NCBI GenBank assembly: GCA_021811745.1
Contig: JAJZNH010000996.1
Coordinates: 1 to 5,827 of the forward strand
Source: Acidobacteriota bacterium
GTDB lineage: Bacteria; Acidobacteriota; Terriglobia; Terriglobales; Acidobacteriaceae
DNA: 5,827 nt
Direction: 5' to 3'
Position numbers and translations under genes: made by a program. Below are positions 5,458 through 5,827 of this stretch, one piece after another. The notes beneath the pieces are model-generated. The model did no database searches. It worked only from the letters and a program-made list of their open reading frames with translations, and was not told the DNA's origin. Within the stretch, counting starts at the first letter, position 1. Each line of letters starts with the position of its first letter.

Positions 5458-5827
5458 ATGCGGCAGATGACGTTGGCCCATCAGGCAGAGTTTCCAAGGA
5501 AGACATCGTACACTCGGTCTGCTCTACGGCGGCCTCGGTGTCCGATGTGCACATGCTGCCGGATCTGCTGCATGGCGATGAAACGAAGGTCTGGGGTGGC
5601 GCTGGGCATCAGGGCCAGACCGAGGCGATTCATCAAGCCACGCCCGGAGCGCAGGACATGACCTCGCGCCGGGGGAAGACCAAAGCAGGTGTAGATGAAG
5701 CCGAGAAGCGCAGGAACCGGACCAAGGCCCGCGTGCGCGCCAAGGTGGAGTGGCCATTTCGCATCCTCAAGCGCATGTCAGGCGGCTCGCCAAGGTCAAT
5801 CTACGAACGGCCCCCATCGGGGCGTAG
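5458..5827 (+). pseudogene. IS5-family DDE transposase with internal deletion and frameshifts
   Basis: The ATG at 5458 has GAGGAG ten bases upstream and gives MRQMTLAHQAEF, a typical IS5-type transposase N-terminus. At about 5493 the homology jumps to the C-terminal third in another frame: SKEDIVHSVCSTAASVSD, then HMLPDLLHGDE, QGQTEAIHQ, MTSRRGKTKAGVDE and KARVRAKVEWPFRILKR (to about 5771). Compared with the usual ~330 residues, roughly 180-200 are missing, including the first catalytic Asp. The second would be in a GDAGYQG-like motif, which here reads GGAGHQG (5595-5615); both changes are single transitions. The third, Glu, survives (5748-5750). After 5771 the expected FGF(T/A)KVRYRG is not in frame; a frame shifted by one base gives LAKVNLR and stops at 5825-5827. 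This is clearly non-functional and is cut by the window edge. Confidence 0.85.

Larger units (their letters stand above)
5385..5827 (+). mobile_element. Degenerate IS5-family insertion sequence, right end outside window
   Basis: The left boundary is proposed from GGGAACCTCTGAAGA (5389-5403), which resembles terminal inverted repeats I recall for IS5-family elements. It is preceded immediately by CTAA (5385-5388), the kind of 4-bp target duplicated by the IS5 group. A transposase start with a GAGGAG site follows 55 bases inside, a normal leader length for these elements. No matching right inverted repeat and no second CTAA flank are found before the window ends. The element therefore continues beyond 5827 or has lost its right end. 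The internal deletion in its transposase shows it cannot move by its own enzyme; it could still be moved in trans if both ends survive. Confidence 0.65.

Noticed and set aside
1..5827. CRISPR array, tRNA, rRNA or known riboswitch
   Set aside because: I looked for regularly spaced direct repeats, cloverleaf patterns and conserved rRNA words and found none.
1..5827. A new multi-gene defence or mobile system
   Set aside because: The accessory content is explained by a decayed VapBC locus and a decayed IS5-family element; the intact genes other than the unplaced hydrolase-like fragment are coaE, an HtrA-type protease and an antitoxin.

Overview
The window is high-GC chromosomal DNA, most likely from a soil acidobacterium (Terriglobia/Acidobacteriaceae type). 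This is inferred from the unusually long dephospho-CoA kinase with two insertions lying directly upstream of a membrane-anchored HtrA-type protease, and from the C/G-ending codons. No marker gene is present to prove it.

Layout. Bases 1-1643 (+) are the 3' part of a large gene whose start lies outside the window. Its product looks like a glycoside-hydrolase-like protein with a C-terminal beta-rich domain. Bases 1644-2323 hold no gene I can defend, only short open segments and one possible RNA stem. Bases 2324-2967 (-) hold a VapBC-type toxin-antitoxin operon. The antitoxin reads intact, but the PIN-domain toxin has two in-frame TAG codons and an Asn where the family normally has a conserved Asp, so it appears dead. 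A short intergenic stretch (2968-3076) serves the antitoxin on one strand and coaE on the other. coaE (3077-3820, +) makes the last enzyme of coenzyme A synthesis. It is followed, probably in the same transcript, by a trypsin-like HtrA/DegS-type serine protease with one PDZ domain (start 3901 preferred, end 5070).

Bases 5071-5384 are non-coding except for a possible C-terminal gene remnant on the minus strand (5266-5388). That remnant stops exactly where a degenerate IS5-family element begins (CTAA at 5385-5388, inverted-repeat-like end from 5389). The IS transposase has lost most of its middle, a catalytic Asp and probably its C-terminal frame, and it runs off the right edge.

coaE and the protease are housekeeping functions. 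The flanks look like a decay zone: a broken toxin gene, a broken transposase and a gene tail cut by an insertion. I see no convincing previously undescribed system. The points most worth checking are the amber-interrupted toxin with an intact antitoxin, the internally deleted IS derivative, and the gene remnant at the IS boundary.
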